From Kalaharituber pfeilii (Eukaryota > Ascomycota > Pezizomycetes > Pezizales > Pezizaceae), in the NCBI GenBank assembly GCA_015179045.1, contig WHUZ01000072.1, forward strand, positions 124,001 to 188,000: 64,000 bases of DNA, read 5' to 3'. The notes under the pieces were generated by a model. It searched no databases. It was not told the origin of the DNA and was given only the letters and a program-made list of their open reading frames with translations. Position numbers and translations under genes: made by a program. Positions 39,336 to 49,848 of the stretch are shown here, piece after piece (the first letter of the stretch is position 1; each line of letters starts with the position of its first letter).

Positions 39336-40379
39336 CTAATGATCAATCTTCAGTGAGAAATCGACATGTCTTGCACTCTGTTTATTTTTTTTAATTTTTT
39401 TTTTTTCTAACGTTAGCACACGAACCTTCGCAAGATTTCTTTCTAATCCAAAGAAAACTCACCTGGTGAATCGAGCTTGTCGAAATGATATCAATCTCCT
39501 CGCACACATACTCCGCCACGTTCTCCTCCGTCAGCCCCCACTACATTCCAACAACACCCTGCCTCCCCCTCCTCTCTCCTCCCCGCCCGCCATCCTCTCC
39601 CAATACTTGCTCTTCAGCCGCCCTGCTACCTCCCTTACCCCTCTTCCCCCAAAATTATCCAACATCACCACGTCTGCCCCTGCCTCAATTGCCTCCTCTG
39701 CCGCCACTTCACTATCCACCTCCACCTCAATCCTCACTGGAAACCCGCCGACGCTGCGCGCGGCTCTGACGGCCTCCGTGATACTGCCCTTCGACCAGAT
39801 ATGGTTATCCTTAAGCATAATCATCGAGGACAGATCGTACCGATGCGCATCAACCCCGCCAACAAGCATGCCATACTTTTCCACCAGACGGAACCCCGGC
39901 GTGGTCTTGCGCGTGCCAGCGAGGATACCCGTGTATCCGTGGCTGCGCACCAGCTTGAGGAGCCGGGCAGAGGCCGTCGCGATGCCGGAGCACCGGGACA
40001 GCAGGTTCAGGGCCAGACGCTCGCCGAGCAGGATTGCATTCGCGGGGCCCTTGACAGTGGCGATTTTGACTTTGGGCATGTCCGCCATGGGGTGGAAGGT
40101 TGTGCCCTCCGGAACGAGGAAGGTCGCTGTGCAGCCCAGCTGCGCGAAGACTTCGATGAAGAAGGGCACGCCAGCGAGCACGCCGGGGGATTTTGCGTAC
40201 AGGGTGGCAGTCGTTGGTGGCGTGCCCACAACGAACCCGCCGTAATCGAAGGAGGGACAGTCTTCATGGAGCCAGGCGGTCAGGGTGGTTTTGTAGGTGG
40301 GCGGGAGGAGGTGGGCGAGGGTGCCGTGGGTGGAGGCGGGATTGGGGGGAAGACGAGCGGGGATGGCTTCGGTGGACAT
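39336..40379 (-). CDS. BNA6: quinolinate phosphoribosyltransferase, one-base frameshift
   Basis: Nicotinate-nucleotide pyrophosphorylase (carboxylating), converting quinolinate and PRPP to nicotinate mononucleotide in de novo NAD synthesis; cytosolic. Exon 1 runs 40379-39463 and exon 2 39377-39336. Recognisable segments: [11 protein letters not shown], the Arg-rich substrate region [17 protein letters not shown], the PRPP-site [34 protein letters not shown] and VMLDNF. Exon 1 stays open to a TGA at 39533-39531; the C-terminal motif (LTEENV...[11 protein letters not shown], then [13 protein letters not shown]) follows immediately in another frame. One additional base in the C5 run at 39535-39539 would make the whole CDS 960 nt (319 residues) and in frame. 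As written, the protein stops at residue 282, losing the active-site floor made by the ISTSS segment. Sequencing error is more likely than a true null. Confidence 0.92.
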
Positions 40380-41012
40380 TATGAGGATTATAGCGGTTGG
40401 AGAATGGGTGTTTTGAAGAATGGGGTTCTTGTGCTGAGTATCGTTATGAGCGTCTATCGAAATTGTGTGTTCAATGCACCGAAAAGTTGGTGATATGATG
40501 GGATATCTTCTTTCTCGAGGTATAGCAATTCAAAACCCACGAGTGTCAAGCGGTATTACAGCTTCAAACATCCAAAGTCTATTCGCTAGCTTATATACCA
40601 ACCCTTCCGACCTCCGCCACCTATCAGGTCTCTACCGGCGACGACTTTTGACCGACCGACCGACAACCGCTGACAGCCATCAATTGATCTACTGTACGTG
40701 GGATTCTTCGAGAGCTCCTACTCCATTATCGAGGCAGCATGCGCAAATGCCTACCACAGGCAAATTTGAACATTCCACTACTTCCATGACTGACGTTATT
40801 TCCGTCTGAGCGCATGAGGCGAACAGGGATTCACTGCATTGCGTCGGGTAGACGCGGGGCGTTGGCAGTCTGTTTACTCAAGAGGGTGAAAAATATGTAG
40901 TCTTTTGCTCCATAGCAACCAGCTCAGACATCCACCCAGAAGTATGATGACCAAACAAATTCGGATTGAACAATTGGATATGCAACTCTTTAAGAAGCGG
41001 AACAGGAAACTG

Positions 41013-41050
<38 letters not shown>

Positions 41051-41174
41051 ACGTTGAAAACAATGGCAGCTAACTAACTACGTACAGGAAAAACCAATGT
41101 TAAACCCAATCACTTAATCTTACATACTGTATATACGATATGATAGTTCAGGCTCCTCCTGTCTAAAATTCCTA
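40380..41174. other. intergenic region between BNA6 and the Tc1 element
   Basis: Upstream side of the quinolinate phosphoribosyltransferase gene. A 32-base A run lies at 41013-41044, about 130 bases outside the Tc1 element. No gene is seen. Confidence 0.5.
41013..41044. repeat. 32-base poly-A run
   Basis: Uninterrupted run of A, outside the neighbouring Tc1-type element. Confidence 0.9.
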
Positions 41175-41194
41175 TGCAAAAGTCTTGGTGATTT
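41175..41194 (+). repeat. left terminal inverted repeat of the Tc1 element
   Basis: Starts TGCAAAAGTC directly after TA and matches the right end at 19 of its 20 outer positions. Confidence 0.9.
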
Positions 41195-41235
41195 TGTCTG
41201 TGAGCACGTGAACATCAGGGGCAATACAGACAAAA

Positions 41236-42306
41236 ATGACTGTAAAAACACAACAACACGATCCCAAAACTGAGCGACGTGAAATGACAGATGCTGAAAA
41301 AGGCTTTATTGTTGCTCTACTCTATTTAGATTATAGTATTGCCTTTATTGGACGTGCTATTAACCGCCTTTGGTCAACCGTGAAAAATTTCAAAAACCGG
41401 CTTGAAGAAAGAAACTCCATTGCCAACCTCCTACGCTCTGGCAGACCTTCTAAGCTTAGTAGAAGAGAAAAGCGACGTATCCTACGTGAAGTTAAACAAG
41501 ATCGGAAGACCAAGCGTGCAGATATCAATATTATCTGCGAACTCAGATGCAACCTTGCTACTCTTGACCAATTTCTCCGAAGCCACAACCTCCGCAAGTG
41601 GATAGCACACAAGCGACCTCTATTAACTCCGGAAAGAGTAAAGGCACGTCTCAAATGGGCGTTAGAATGCAAACATTGGACAGTGGAGGACTTTGAAGGT
41701 GTTATATGGAGTGATGAATGTAGCGTGGAGGTGAGCAAGGATGCTCGGCAAATATGAGTATTTCGAACACCAGCAGAAAAGTGGGACACGCACCGAAAAA
41801 AACTGGCAAGGGTATTTCTTTAATGGTCTGTGGTTGTTTTTATGGCGGAAACAGAGGTATCTTGATACCTATCTTGGAGGGAACTTTGAACGGCAGTCGC
41901 TATGTGGAAAAATGGAGGAACATCTTTGGCCACTCTATTGCAAGGTCAGCAAGGACTTTGGAGATGCCACCTTTCAGCAAGATAATGCTCCAATACATAA
42001 GGCAAAAGTAGTTCAAGCCTTTTTTGAAGAATCTCAAATGACTGTCGAGGCACCCCCCCCTCCTACTCCCCTGACCTCAACCCTATTGAGCACGTCTGGA
42101 TTGCCCTAAAGCGCAAGCTGCACAACAAGTTCCCAGATACTCGGTTTCTTAAAGAACGTCCTGATACTGTTAGAAAGGTGTTAGGAGAACGTCTGTTGGA
42201 AGTATGGGAGGATTTGGACTCTTTTCACTTTACCCCTCTCTATCAGAGTATGCCTGACCGGGTCCAAGCTGTTATTGAGGCCAAAAGCTGGTATACCCAT
42301 TACTGA
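41236..42306 (+). pseudogene. Tc1-like transposase pseudogene
   Basis: Remnant of a DDE transposase that would have cut and pasted the surrounding element. The first frame (41236-41757) shows an N-terminal helix-turn-helix-like part, the RSGRPSKLS hinge with basic residues, and the first catalytic Asp in GVIWSDECSVE. The second Asp follows in another frame (TFQQDNAPIHKAK) and the third acidic residue in yet another (YSPDLNPIEHVW), which fits the DD34E pattern. Damage: an in-frame TGA at 41755-41757 just before VFRTPAEKWD, at a position where a Trp codon is likely; a frameshift within the A7 run near 41800; another near 41945; and one in the C run near 42053-42061. Translation ends at TGA 42304-42306. 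It is not functional as written. Confidence 0.88.
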
Positions 42307-42465
42307 AGCACGGTCTGTACATAGACATGAAAGCTGAGTAGCCAAATAGGTAGATTTGTGTCATCGGAGATATTGTAGCAAGTTTGGTGTCAATTGCACA
42401 TATATGTAAAGAGATATGATATTTGGCAGGCCGGTGGCAACTGGCGTCGCCAGCCGAAAAAAGCT

Positions 42466-42485
42466 AAATCACCAAGACTTTTGCT
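42466..42485 (-). repeat. right terminal inverted repeat of the Tc1 element
   Basis: Reverse complement of the left repeat, followed by TA. Confidence 0.9.
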
Positions 42486-42712
42486 TAGTAATTTTACATA
42501 CCCCATATCCTAACATAACCATATACCCAATCTCCACCACATCCTAGACATATGACCAAATAGCCCTCTACAAAATCACACACCTCTTCTTCTTGCTCTT
42601 TTTCGCCGCTGACTTCCCCTTCGCCTCCTGCTTCACCTTCGCCTCCACCTTATCTTTCTTCGGCCTCCTCCACCTTCGGCTCTACTTTCTATACTCTCTC
42701 CACCTCCTCCAC

Positions 42713-43942
42713 CTACTTCTCCGCCCCCTTCCATCCTCTATATACTATCCTACTCCCATACTTCTGCCCCCTCCTGACCACCGTCATCCCCCTCCACTCG
42801 GCCCTATTTACCGCGTCCACATATCTACTGGGCTCGACACAGAACGCTGCCCTCGCGCTCCGGGCCGGTGACCCGTCTTTCCGCTCCTCATCAGCAATGT
42901 TCGCCCCTGTGTACAGCTGGAACGCAGGCTCTGTCGTCGCGACCTCAAGGTGCAAGTTAGTCTCCGGGTGGTAGGCGGAGACGGTGGTCAAGGGGAGGGA
43001 TCGTGTGTCGAGGGGGATGGTGGACGGATTCGGGTTCAGAATAAAGCAGCTGTCAATGACGGGTGTGACGGGGCCGAGGGTAAAGGGGGTGTTGGGGCTA
43101 ATGCCGGGGTAGGACGCGATAGGAGCGTTAGGGATGTTGTTGGAGTCGGTAGGAAGGTAGGAATTGGTGGGAATGGTGATGATGGTACCGGCGATCGTGG
43201 GGTGGGGGCCAATATTAAAGTAGCTAAATGAGGTAGAACGTCAGAGGTCGGCCGTCCCATTCATCCCATCCAAAACATAACTACACAAACTTGGAAGACC
43301 AGGCAACACATACGAATGGTTTGTCAAATTAATTGCCGTCTCTTCGATCCCCTCCCCCCCAACTAGCTCAGCCTCATATTCCACCTCCAATATCTCTTTC
43401 TCTATACCTCTATCCGCCTTCTCCTTGTACTGCGTATACGTCACCACACACTTCACCTCCCCAGGATAGCCCTCATCTCCATCCCCGCTCACAAGCGAAT
43501 ACACATCCACAAACTTTGTCCCATTAACCACATTCCCGTCTGAGACTGAAACCGTCTCAGAGCGCTCATGCGTCCATTCATGTTGGTCCCAGCCAATGTA
43601 TCCGCCATGGAGAGAGCACGGGCCATTGTTGGCAGCTAGGGGATATCTCTTGCCGTTGAGGCTGTGGATTTCTGCGTCGCTGACGCGGTTGGCAATGCGC
43701 CCAATAGTAGCGCCAAAGTAGCATGGGTTATGCCTGGGAGTAAGTGTCAGGATATGTCATCAATGCTTCTCAAAGCGAGGGCAAGCGATAGAAGGGAGGG
43801 AGGGGTGAAGTAGGGTAAGGGATGTTAGCACACACAGATACTCGTCTTTGTCATTGAACCCCAGTACGACGTTCTTCCCGTCAACCAAGAACTCCTGCAA
43901 AATTGCCCCGTGTGGTATAAACTTGAATGCTTTGCTGCCCAT
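42713..43942 (-). CDS. aldose 1-epimerase (galactose mutarotase)
   Basis: Cytosolic enzyme interconverting alpha and beta anomers of aldoses, first step of the Leloir galactose pathway. Three exons (43942-43836, 43733-43314, 43223-42713) give 345 residues, the usual size. Landmarks: GAILQEFLVDGKNVVLGF in exon 1; NPCYFGATIGRIANR and the NNGPCSLHGG loop in exon 2; INLTNHSYFN, spanning exons 2 and 3, with the catalytic-region His; DSCFILN; and the C-terminal TTEPAFQLYTGAN with the catalytic Glu and FCVEPSRYVDAVN. Introns show GTGTGT and GTATGT donors and a GCTAAC branch site. The 3' end lies close to the inserted Tc1 element, so the terminator and 3' UTR may overlap it. No galactose gene cluster is seen around it. 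Confidence 0.95.
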
Positions 43943-44416
43943 CGTGTCGTTTGATTTTGTAAACCTTTCGTCTCGATGCGGTACTAAGAGGTTACCTGAA
44001 CAGGTGAGTGGTGTTGTGTTTCCCTAGCTGTTTCAGCTATGTCAAAGCTTCTTCAAAAACTCGAAACCTAGGTTGAACGCTTTTGGCTACAAAACTTCGT
44101 GGAAAGGCACACTGAAAGATGCAGATTATCCGATAGTAGAAAGCGGGACAGGATAGGATTTTAATAAGTCGCAGAGGAAAAAAGGACTTTCTCCTTAACC
44201 CCTCAAGAGCTGACAATCCCAACCAATAAACAGTAAATCGCTCATCGTCCACTTATGTGCCACCGAGCCAAACAAAAGAGCAAAGAGCTGAACAACGACC
44301 AAACCGGAAAACGATCGACTATTGCATCACGATCGACCTTCCTCGGCCAATTTTCAGACGCATTCCCCACCCCGTTTTGACTTTCTACCTGTCAATCGCC
44401 GAATCAACTACTCGCG
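43943..44416. other. intergenic region upstream of the epimerase gene
   Basis: Holds the epimerase promoter (minus strand) and presumably the 5' end of the pogo-like relic. I could not find its terminal inverted repeat. Confidence 0.45.
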
Positions 44417-45627
44417 ATGCCTCCCAAATTGAAAAAAGAGCTGAAGCTTCAGCTAGCATGTGCTATAGACTATGCGTATAAGCATCCAGGTGTGTCAAAA
44501 GCGAAAATAGCTAAAGCATTTGGTGCTAATTCTACAACATTACGCCGATGATGCCATGGAGTACAGGAAAGCCATGCCAAAGGTCGACAGGACTATCAGC
44601 TACTTACTACAGCAGAGGAAGATGCAATTGTTGATTGGTGTAAAAAGATGTTACTTATTATCGATGGGCACTCATCACATATCAGCTGGTCTAGCGTGGA
44701 GTATGCCCTAGACCACAATATCATCATGTTCTGTCTGCCTTCGCACTCTATGCACATTATGCAGCCTCCCGACGTAGGGTGTTTCTCACCACTGACACGA
44801 GCATATCAAACTGGGCTTCAAGACTTCATATACAACCACCCTGATCAACCATTTGGAAAGGTCGAATTCTAGGAGGTCCTATGCACTGCTAGACATGCTG
44901 CACTCACCAAATCCAATATCACTAGTGCATTCAAAGCTATTGCCATATAGCTACTACGACCGGAGGAGGTTATTGGGCGGACTGAGGCAAAGTTGCTCCA
45001 ATTATCTCCCAGTGAACACGAGCGTATCAATGCCCCTATGAAGGTAGCTACCCTCGGCACCGAGCTATCACAACTGGACCTGATGCCAAATACCCGCGCG
45101 GTGGTGTACAATTATCGTGATTACTTCGAACGCAAGCTTGTGTACAGCATCGTATAGTTGAACCAAATGCCGAGACGCTCAAACAGCTACGTAATGGTAA
45201 GACTGTGAAGCCGCGTTCAACTAAGCAAAATCCATGGCCCCCGCACTCTAGACCGCGCCTATATTGAATGTGAGAAGCTCGAGTTGCGCGCAAGGAGGTT
45301 GAAGATGCCGAAAAGGCTGCCAAATCAGTAGAGCGAAAAGCTGCCAAGGCGTAGAAGGCTGCAGAGCAGCAGGCAAATCCTAGAACTGCAGAGAATTCAT
45401 GGGCAGGTACAGGGCAAGGGCCTAAACGCGGTGGCTGGCATATACGTATATCTAGGGCAGTACGACAGAGGAAGTTTAATACCAAGGGGGCTGATCTGCA
45501 GCGAATTGAACGTGCCATGTCATTTCTGTCATTATGCGGTGCATACCCTATCCCAATACATTCGCCTATGGCTTCAACTGACCATGGAATTCAGAAAGGC
45601 AATTGGGAGTGTGAATTAGCAATATAG
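44417..45627 (+). pseudogene. pogo-like (CENP-B type HTH / DDE) transposase relic
   Basis: Remnant of a pogo/Fot-type transposase. It starts MPPKLKKELKLQLACAIDYA with a psq-type helix-turn-helix (GVSKAKIAKAFGANSTTLRR), then reads, in the same frame, straight from an HTH-end segment (LLTTAEEDAIVDWCKKM) into the second half of the DDE domain (LLIIDGHSSHISW, PPDVGCFSPL). The portion with the first catalytic Asp is absent, so there has been an in-frame internal deletion. The C-terminal part is the charged coiled segment (ARKEVEDAEKAAKSVERKAAKA) and a Gly-rich tail. The early frame is interrupted by TGA at about 44550 and TAG codons at 44871 and 44948; after a frameshift near 45155 several further stops follow. 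The early stops fit G:C to A:T changes of Arg, Trp and Gln codons. Confidence 0.85.
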
Positions 45628-48152
45628 GTATATAACTGGTGTCCTCTGATAGTGGGTATAGTAGTATAGTAGAGGTGACTATTTGGGGGGGGGGCGGGGG
45701 GGGTTATAACTATATGGTATGGAGATTATGTTGACTGTGGAGCATTGAATTTTTGTTTCTGTATGATGTAGTCATCACCATTAGCTTCAGCGTACTGTAT
45801 TTAGCCTATAGTCGAAGTCATGATGTGCTGGAATAGTGGGTTGCCGGAATGGCCGTTTTTTGTTCGATATCGTATCATAGGTGTCTCTGGGCGCCGAGCG
45901 TTATGCAATGGTCGATCGTTGTCCGGTTGGGTATAGTATATCGGCTTTAAATACAGCTACTGGATCCTGGTGCATCAATCCAGCTGTCGAGACTGCCATT
46001 CCATTCTTATCAACCTCCTCGTATTGCTCCTCCTCCAACCTCACCCACTATCTACCCTATGATGTATTTGCTAAGCTTCACCCTGAATCCCGGCAATCGA
46101 TGCTCGCTCCTCGCTCCTTGCCATTGTAGTATCTTTTTGCCCCTGGAATGCCCTCATTAATATCCAGGCAAAAAATAGAAAAACCTAGATTTAGATGCTT
46201 ATTTTGCATCTTTAGGCCTCGATTCTTCCCGAATCAAGCAAGCAAATTTTGCCTCAGCATCCCTAATACCAACACCATCTTCCAAGTGCTTACCACTACA
46301 TACCACCAATTCTTTCTTCTCCCACTTGTATTGCCGTCCTGCCGCATCTGCACCCTCCCATACTCATCCAATAAGCTTATTCCACAGACCACCAAGCCAT
46401 GTCCCCGTATCCTATTTTCTTCACGAGTAACACACGGGCAGTATTATCCCTCCATATCGTTCCTGTATCCAATATACCCGTACACGGGCTGAGCCAGTGG
46501 GGGTTAGCTTCTTCACTTTTTCCAAAGTCAGACTACTGAGGCTTCATCTTTACGGTTTAACCTCCAATCTTTATCCTATGGGTTAGCTCGTGGATTAGTT
46601 TCTCATGTGTCCACCACGCCGTTCGTCCGATTTGGCGTCAATGACATCTCGATACACATCTGTTAATCGTAGAACGGGTAGAGAAGCCAACAGGAAAGAC
46701 CCCAACTGCGTCAACCAGAAACACATATCCTTTCCATCGTAGGCCTGGGTACCTCCTCCTGGGACTTTCATTTCATCCCATCTTAACCTTCCCTCCCATC
46801 TTATGATCGCCCTAATCACATTGATCAGTCCCGATTCCCCTCTCGCTAAGTAAGCAGTGTAGCCAATCCTACAGACCGCCAATCAACCACCCAAATCGAG
46901 TTAACTCATCTCTCACCCACCGCATATCAGGATGTAAAAGGGCAGTCATATGACGCTACGTACTTATCGTATTAGCGAATGTGCATATCCACTGTCAAGT
47001 TCCCGCTTTAGCCGCCAGGCTCATGCTACCCGCAGGCCGTTGTGCGTACTTGCATGTCGCTAAGAGCGGGGTCTCTTGAACTCAATGGAGGGTCAGGGCA
47101 GGGTGGGTATAAAGTGCTTTAGTGCATATAGTTGACGGGTTATCTTCGCGTTTCATACATGTATTCAGTGCATTTAAACACTTCGGGCACCGGGTATAAA
47201 GTAAGAAAAAAGTTCCCAATCCAGGGTTAGAAATTAACCATTTCATTTCTAATTCGCCAGTTTCTGTTTTTTCCCCTCAATTGATCAATAACTGCCTTTT
47301 CGAAAAAATATGATAACTGAAAACTTTCCGCCACTCGGACAGCTGCTGCCATTAGATTGCCGGTCGGGATTCGCTGTCTGGGGAACATCCAACCCAGCTC
47401 CCTGACCCTCAGAAATGGGTCCGGTGCAGTTATTTTTTTCGCCTTAACCAAGGAAAAGCAATTCAGCCTGATTGAATATTCCATGGTCCAGGCAAACTAA
47501 CTTGTGTCATTAATAGCCGCAATAAAACAGATTCTTCTGCTGAGATTCTTGAGCTTAGAGGATCGGCTGCCAGGTTCCAAAGGTGAATTGTTACAGGTGG
47601 GGTGTAACGTCACAGTGCATGGATGAGATGGTTGCAATGTGAGCAGCAAGATGAGGGTGTACAAGATGTAATTTCAGTCATGGTCACAGCTCAGTGAAGT
47701 AAGTACATACTTAATACAACTTCCTGCCTCAGTATCAACCACACCTCGTGCCTTGACGCACAAACGTCAGGAAGCAAATTGTAACGGATAAGAAATACTA
47801 TCGGAGAAATGAGACAAATGAAGTGTCATATAAGTAACAGAATTAAAACAAAAAAAGAGTAAAATAATAAAAATAAAATAAAAAATGGGGACATGGCGGA
47901 CTAAATACGCAGTGTTAGTACTACATATATGTAATTACGACCTGGTTTAACCGAGATCGCATTACAGACTATAGGCAAAGCAGCGAAGGTAATAGATAAC
48001 CACGAGGGAGCACAGATAAGCAGAAAGGCAAAGAGGAGGAACATATGGGGGCAAAAGGAGATCCACGGGATACTCTCGAAGCAAATCCATCCGTACCTTA
48101 TTATACACATCCCAAATCAATACAATACCACATCACCGAGGCCTGTCAATAT
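45628..48152. other. gene-free stretch
   Basis: About 2.5 kb. A G-rich run lies at 45684-45704 just after the pogo relic. Frames at 45881-46129 (+), 46595-46882 (-) and 47227-47484 (-) are not recognised. AT-rich sequence near 47840-47890 precedes the 3' end of the SDS23-like gene. Confidence 0.5.
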
Positions 48153-49848
48153 CTATGCAGCACCTGGTGGCCTTCTAAGCTCAAATGAGCTCCTCGGAAT
48201 ATCAAAGCTCAGCTTCATACTACTAGAGCTACTCCTCCGCCTCTGCTTCCTTGCTTCGTTAGGATCGACCGGAGATAATCCGGAAGATCGAGCAAACAAG
48301 TTGAGGATATCCGTCAAGGAAATTACTCCGATCAAACGCCCACTTAACCTTGATCCAGGTAAGGCCGCAGCACCGAGGGTTGGAGTAACTTGCGAAACTG
48401 AGAACGGCGGTGCATTTGCTGGAGCTGATGATGAGAGTGGAGGAATTGCCATTGAATGTGATACAGTAGGCGTAGGGGGTGCAGATGATGCTGGGCTTGG
48501 AGATTCAACAAGCCACATTCTGGATAAATGTTTAGCCGAGACTTCTTGAAGATACTAGATAAGGAAATTACCGATGTGCTTTGGTTGCTACCAATTTAGC
48601 AACAGTATGTGCCAATGTGGATTGTGGGTTCACGTGAAAAACTGGATACGAATCCTGACCATTAACCGTCCCCCTGTCTGTCAAAATGACAGACAAAAAA
48701 TGAAGGCAGCTTGACCGCAACAGAGGAATTGAGCTTGCTCTTGTGAGATACTGCCTTAACATTAGCCTTGATCCTGCTTCCTAATCAACAAGTTTCAATT
48801 ACCTTCACGTCTGCAGTAGAGATATTGCCAACGACATTATTCTGATTATCTACAACAGCTACTGATGAAATACCTTCGGCATTCATCAGCTCTATTGCTT
48901 CTATCACCTTCTTGTCACCACTGTCAACTTGGTTAGCCAACGGACCACTGCTGCCCTATGCGGAATATTGCCTAACTTTATGGAAATAACTCTGGCTGAC
49001 CCAATGTTGAGATCTCTCAAACTGCATGGGTAGAGCTGATCAATGGACGGGAAACTTCGACCATGCTCCCAAAAGAACCCAATTAGTTGGAGCTGGCTGA
49101 GGATACCAATGACTTGAATAGAGCCTTCCTTTGCCACTGCAATTCTATGCACGCCGCTTCCAAAAATCTCCACTACCCTAGCTAGACCCTCGGTCTCAGA
49201 CACAGTAACAAGAGGGCCTTTCTTCCCAAGGTCCTTTACCAGTTTGACGGGAATCGACGATCCAGCTCGAGCTTTCCTGGCCAAGTCCTGGAATGTAGCT
49301 ATGTCTTCGTCTTCTTCTGGTTGGTATACTCCCATAATGAGAAGCAGGAATGCGGCGAGATCGCTATAATCAAACATCCCACAAACAGAATCATCTGTAG
49401 GGGAATTCCGAATTGGCACAGAAGAAAGTCCATGGTCAATTAGCGTCTATCAGAATTCCGTGTTTGATTAGCCCGATCTCCCATAAACATCAGAATCCAA
49501 TTTGGCGGTAGGAAATACCTGGCAGGCATCTTCCACGGTTGTATCCAGATCTACAAATCTCAGGTTTTGACCTTTGACCAGCTCCCCTACGCTGATATTC
49601 CTCCAGTCCTTTGGAGTTGCATCCTGTTTCGGAGCAGGTGGGAAAGCTAGCAAGTCTGCCATTGACTGCTGGGACATTGATGGATGGCGGGAAGACGTTC
49701 GTGGGGACGGTGGATGAGCTCCTGTTCGGAGGCTTCCGCTGCTTGGCTGTGATGCTAGGCGTGAGGGCGTTGTTGGGGATTGAGTGGGACTGATGACAGT
49801 TCCCGAATTGAGAGACCCGGATTGGCCTTGTTGTTCGTCAGAAGCCAT
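48153..49848 (-). CDS. SDS23: SDS23/Moc1-like CBS-domain protein
   Basis: CBS-domain protein related to yeast Sds23/Sds24 and fission yeast Sds23/Moc1, which link nutrient state to phosphatase (PP2A/PP6) inhibition and mitotic progression. Five exons (49848-49519, 49446-48977, 48920-48803, 48750-48572, 48519-48153) give 487 residues. A Ser/Pro/Thr-rich N-terminus (about 85 residues) precedes four CBS-type repeats: [43 protein letters not shown]...HRIAV; an [28 protein letters not shown] unit; and [30 protein letters not shown] ending in [20 protein letters not shown], a signature of the family. An Ala/Pro/Ser-rich insert interrupts the last repeat. The C-terminus is Ser/Arg-rich. It is divergent from the uS2m gene across a GC-rich island. 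Confidence 0.92.

Larger units (their letters stand above)
41175..42485 (+). mobile_element. Tc1/mariner-type DNA transposon, decayed
   Basis: An element of 1,311 bp. It has terminal inverted repeats of at least 19 matching bases (GCAAAAGTCTTGGTGATTT at 41176-41194 and its reverse complement at 42466-42484), with only the outermost base differing, and it is flanked by TA on both sides (41173-41174 and 42486-42487), the target duplication of this superfamily. Inside is a single transposase pseudogene reading toward the galM side. The right end lies about 227 bases beyond the stop codon of the minus-strand aldose epimerase gene. Confidence 0.92.

Noticed and set aside
39466..40493. Plus-strand frames of 259 and 230 codons
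   Set aside because: Antisense shadows of the quinolinate phosphoribosyltransferase gene.
47227..47484. 85-codon minus-strand frame
   Set aside because: No domain and no context; length is compatible with chance.
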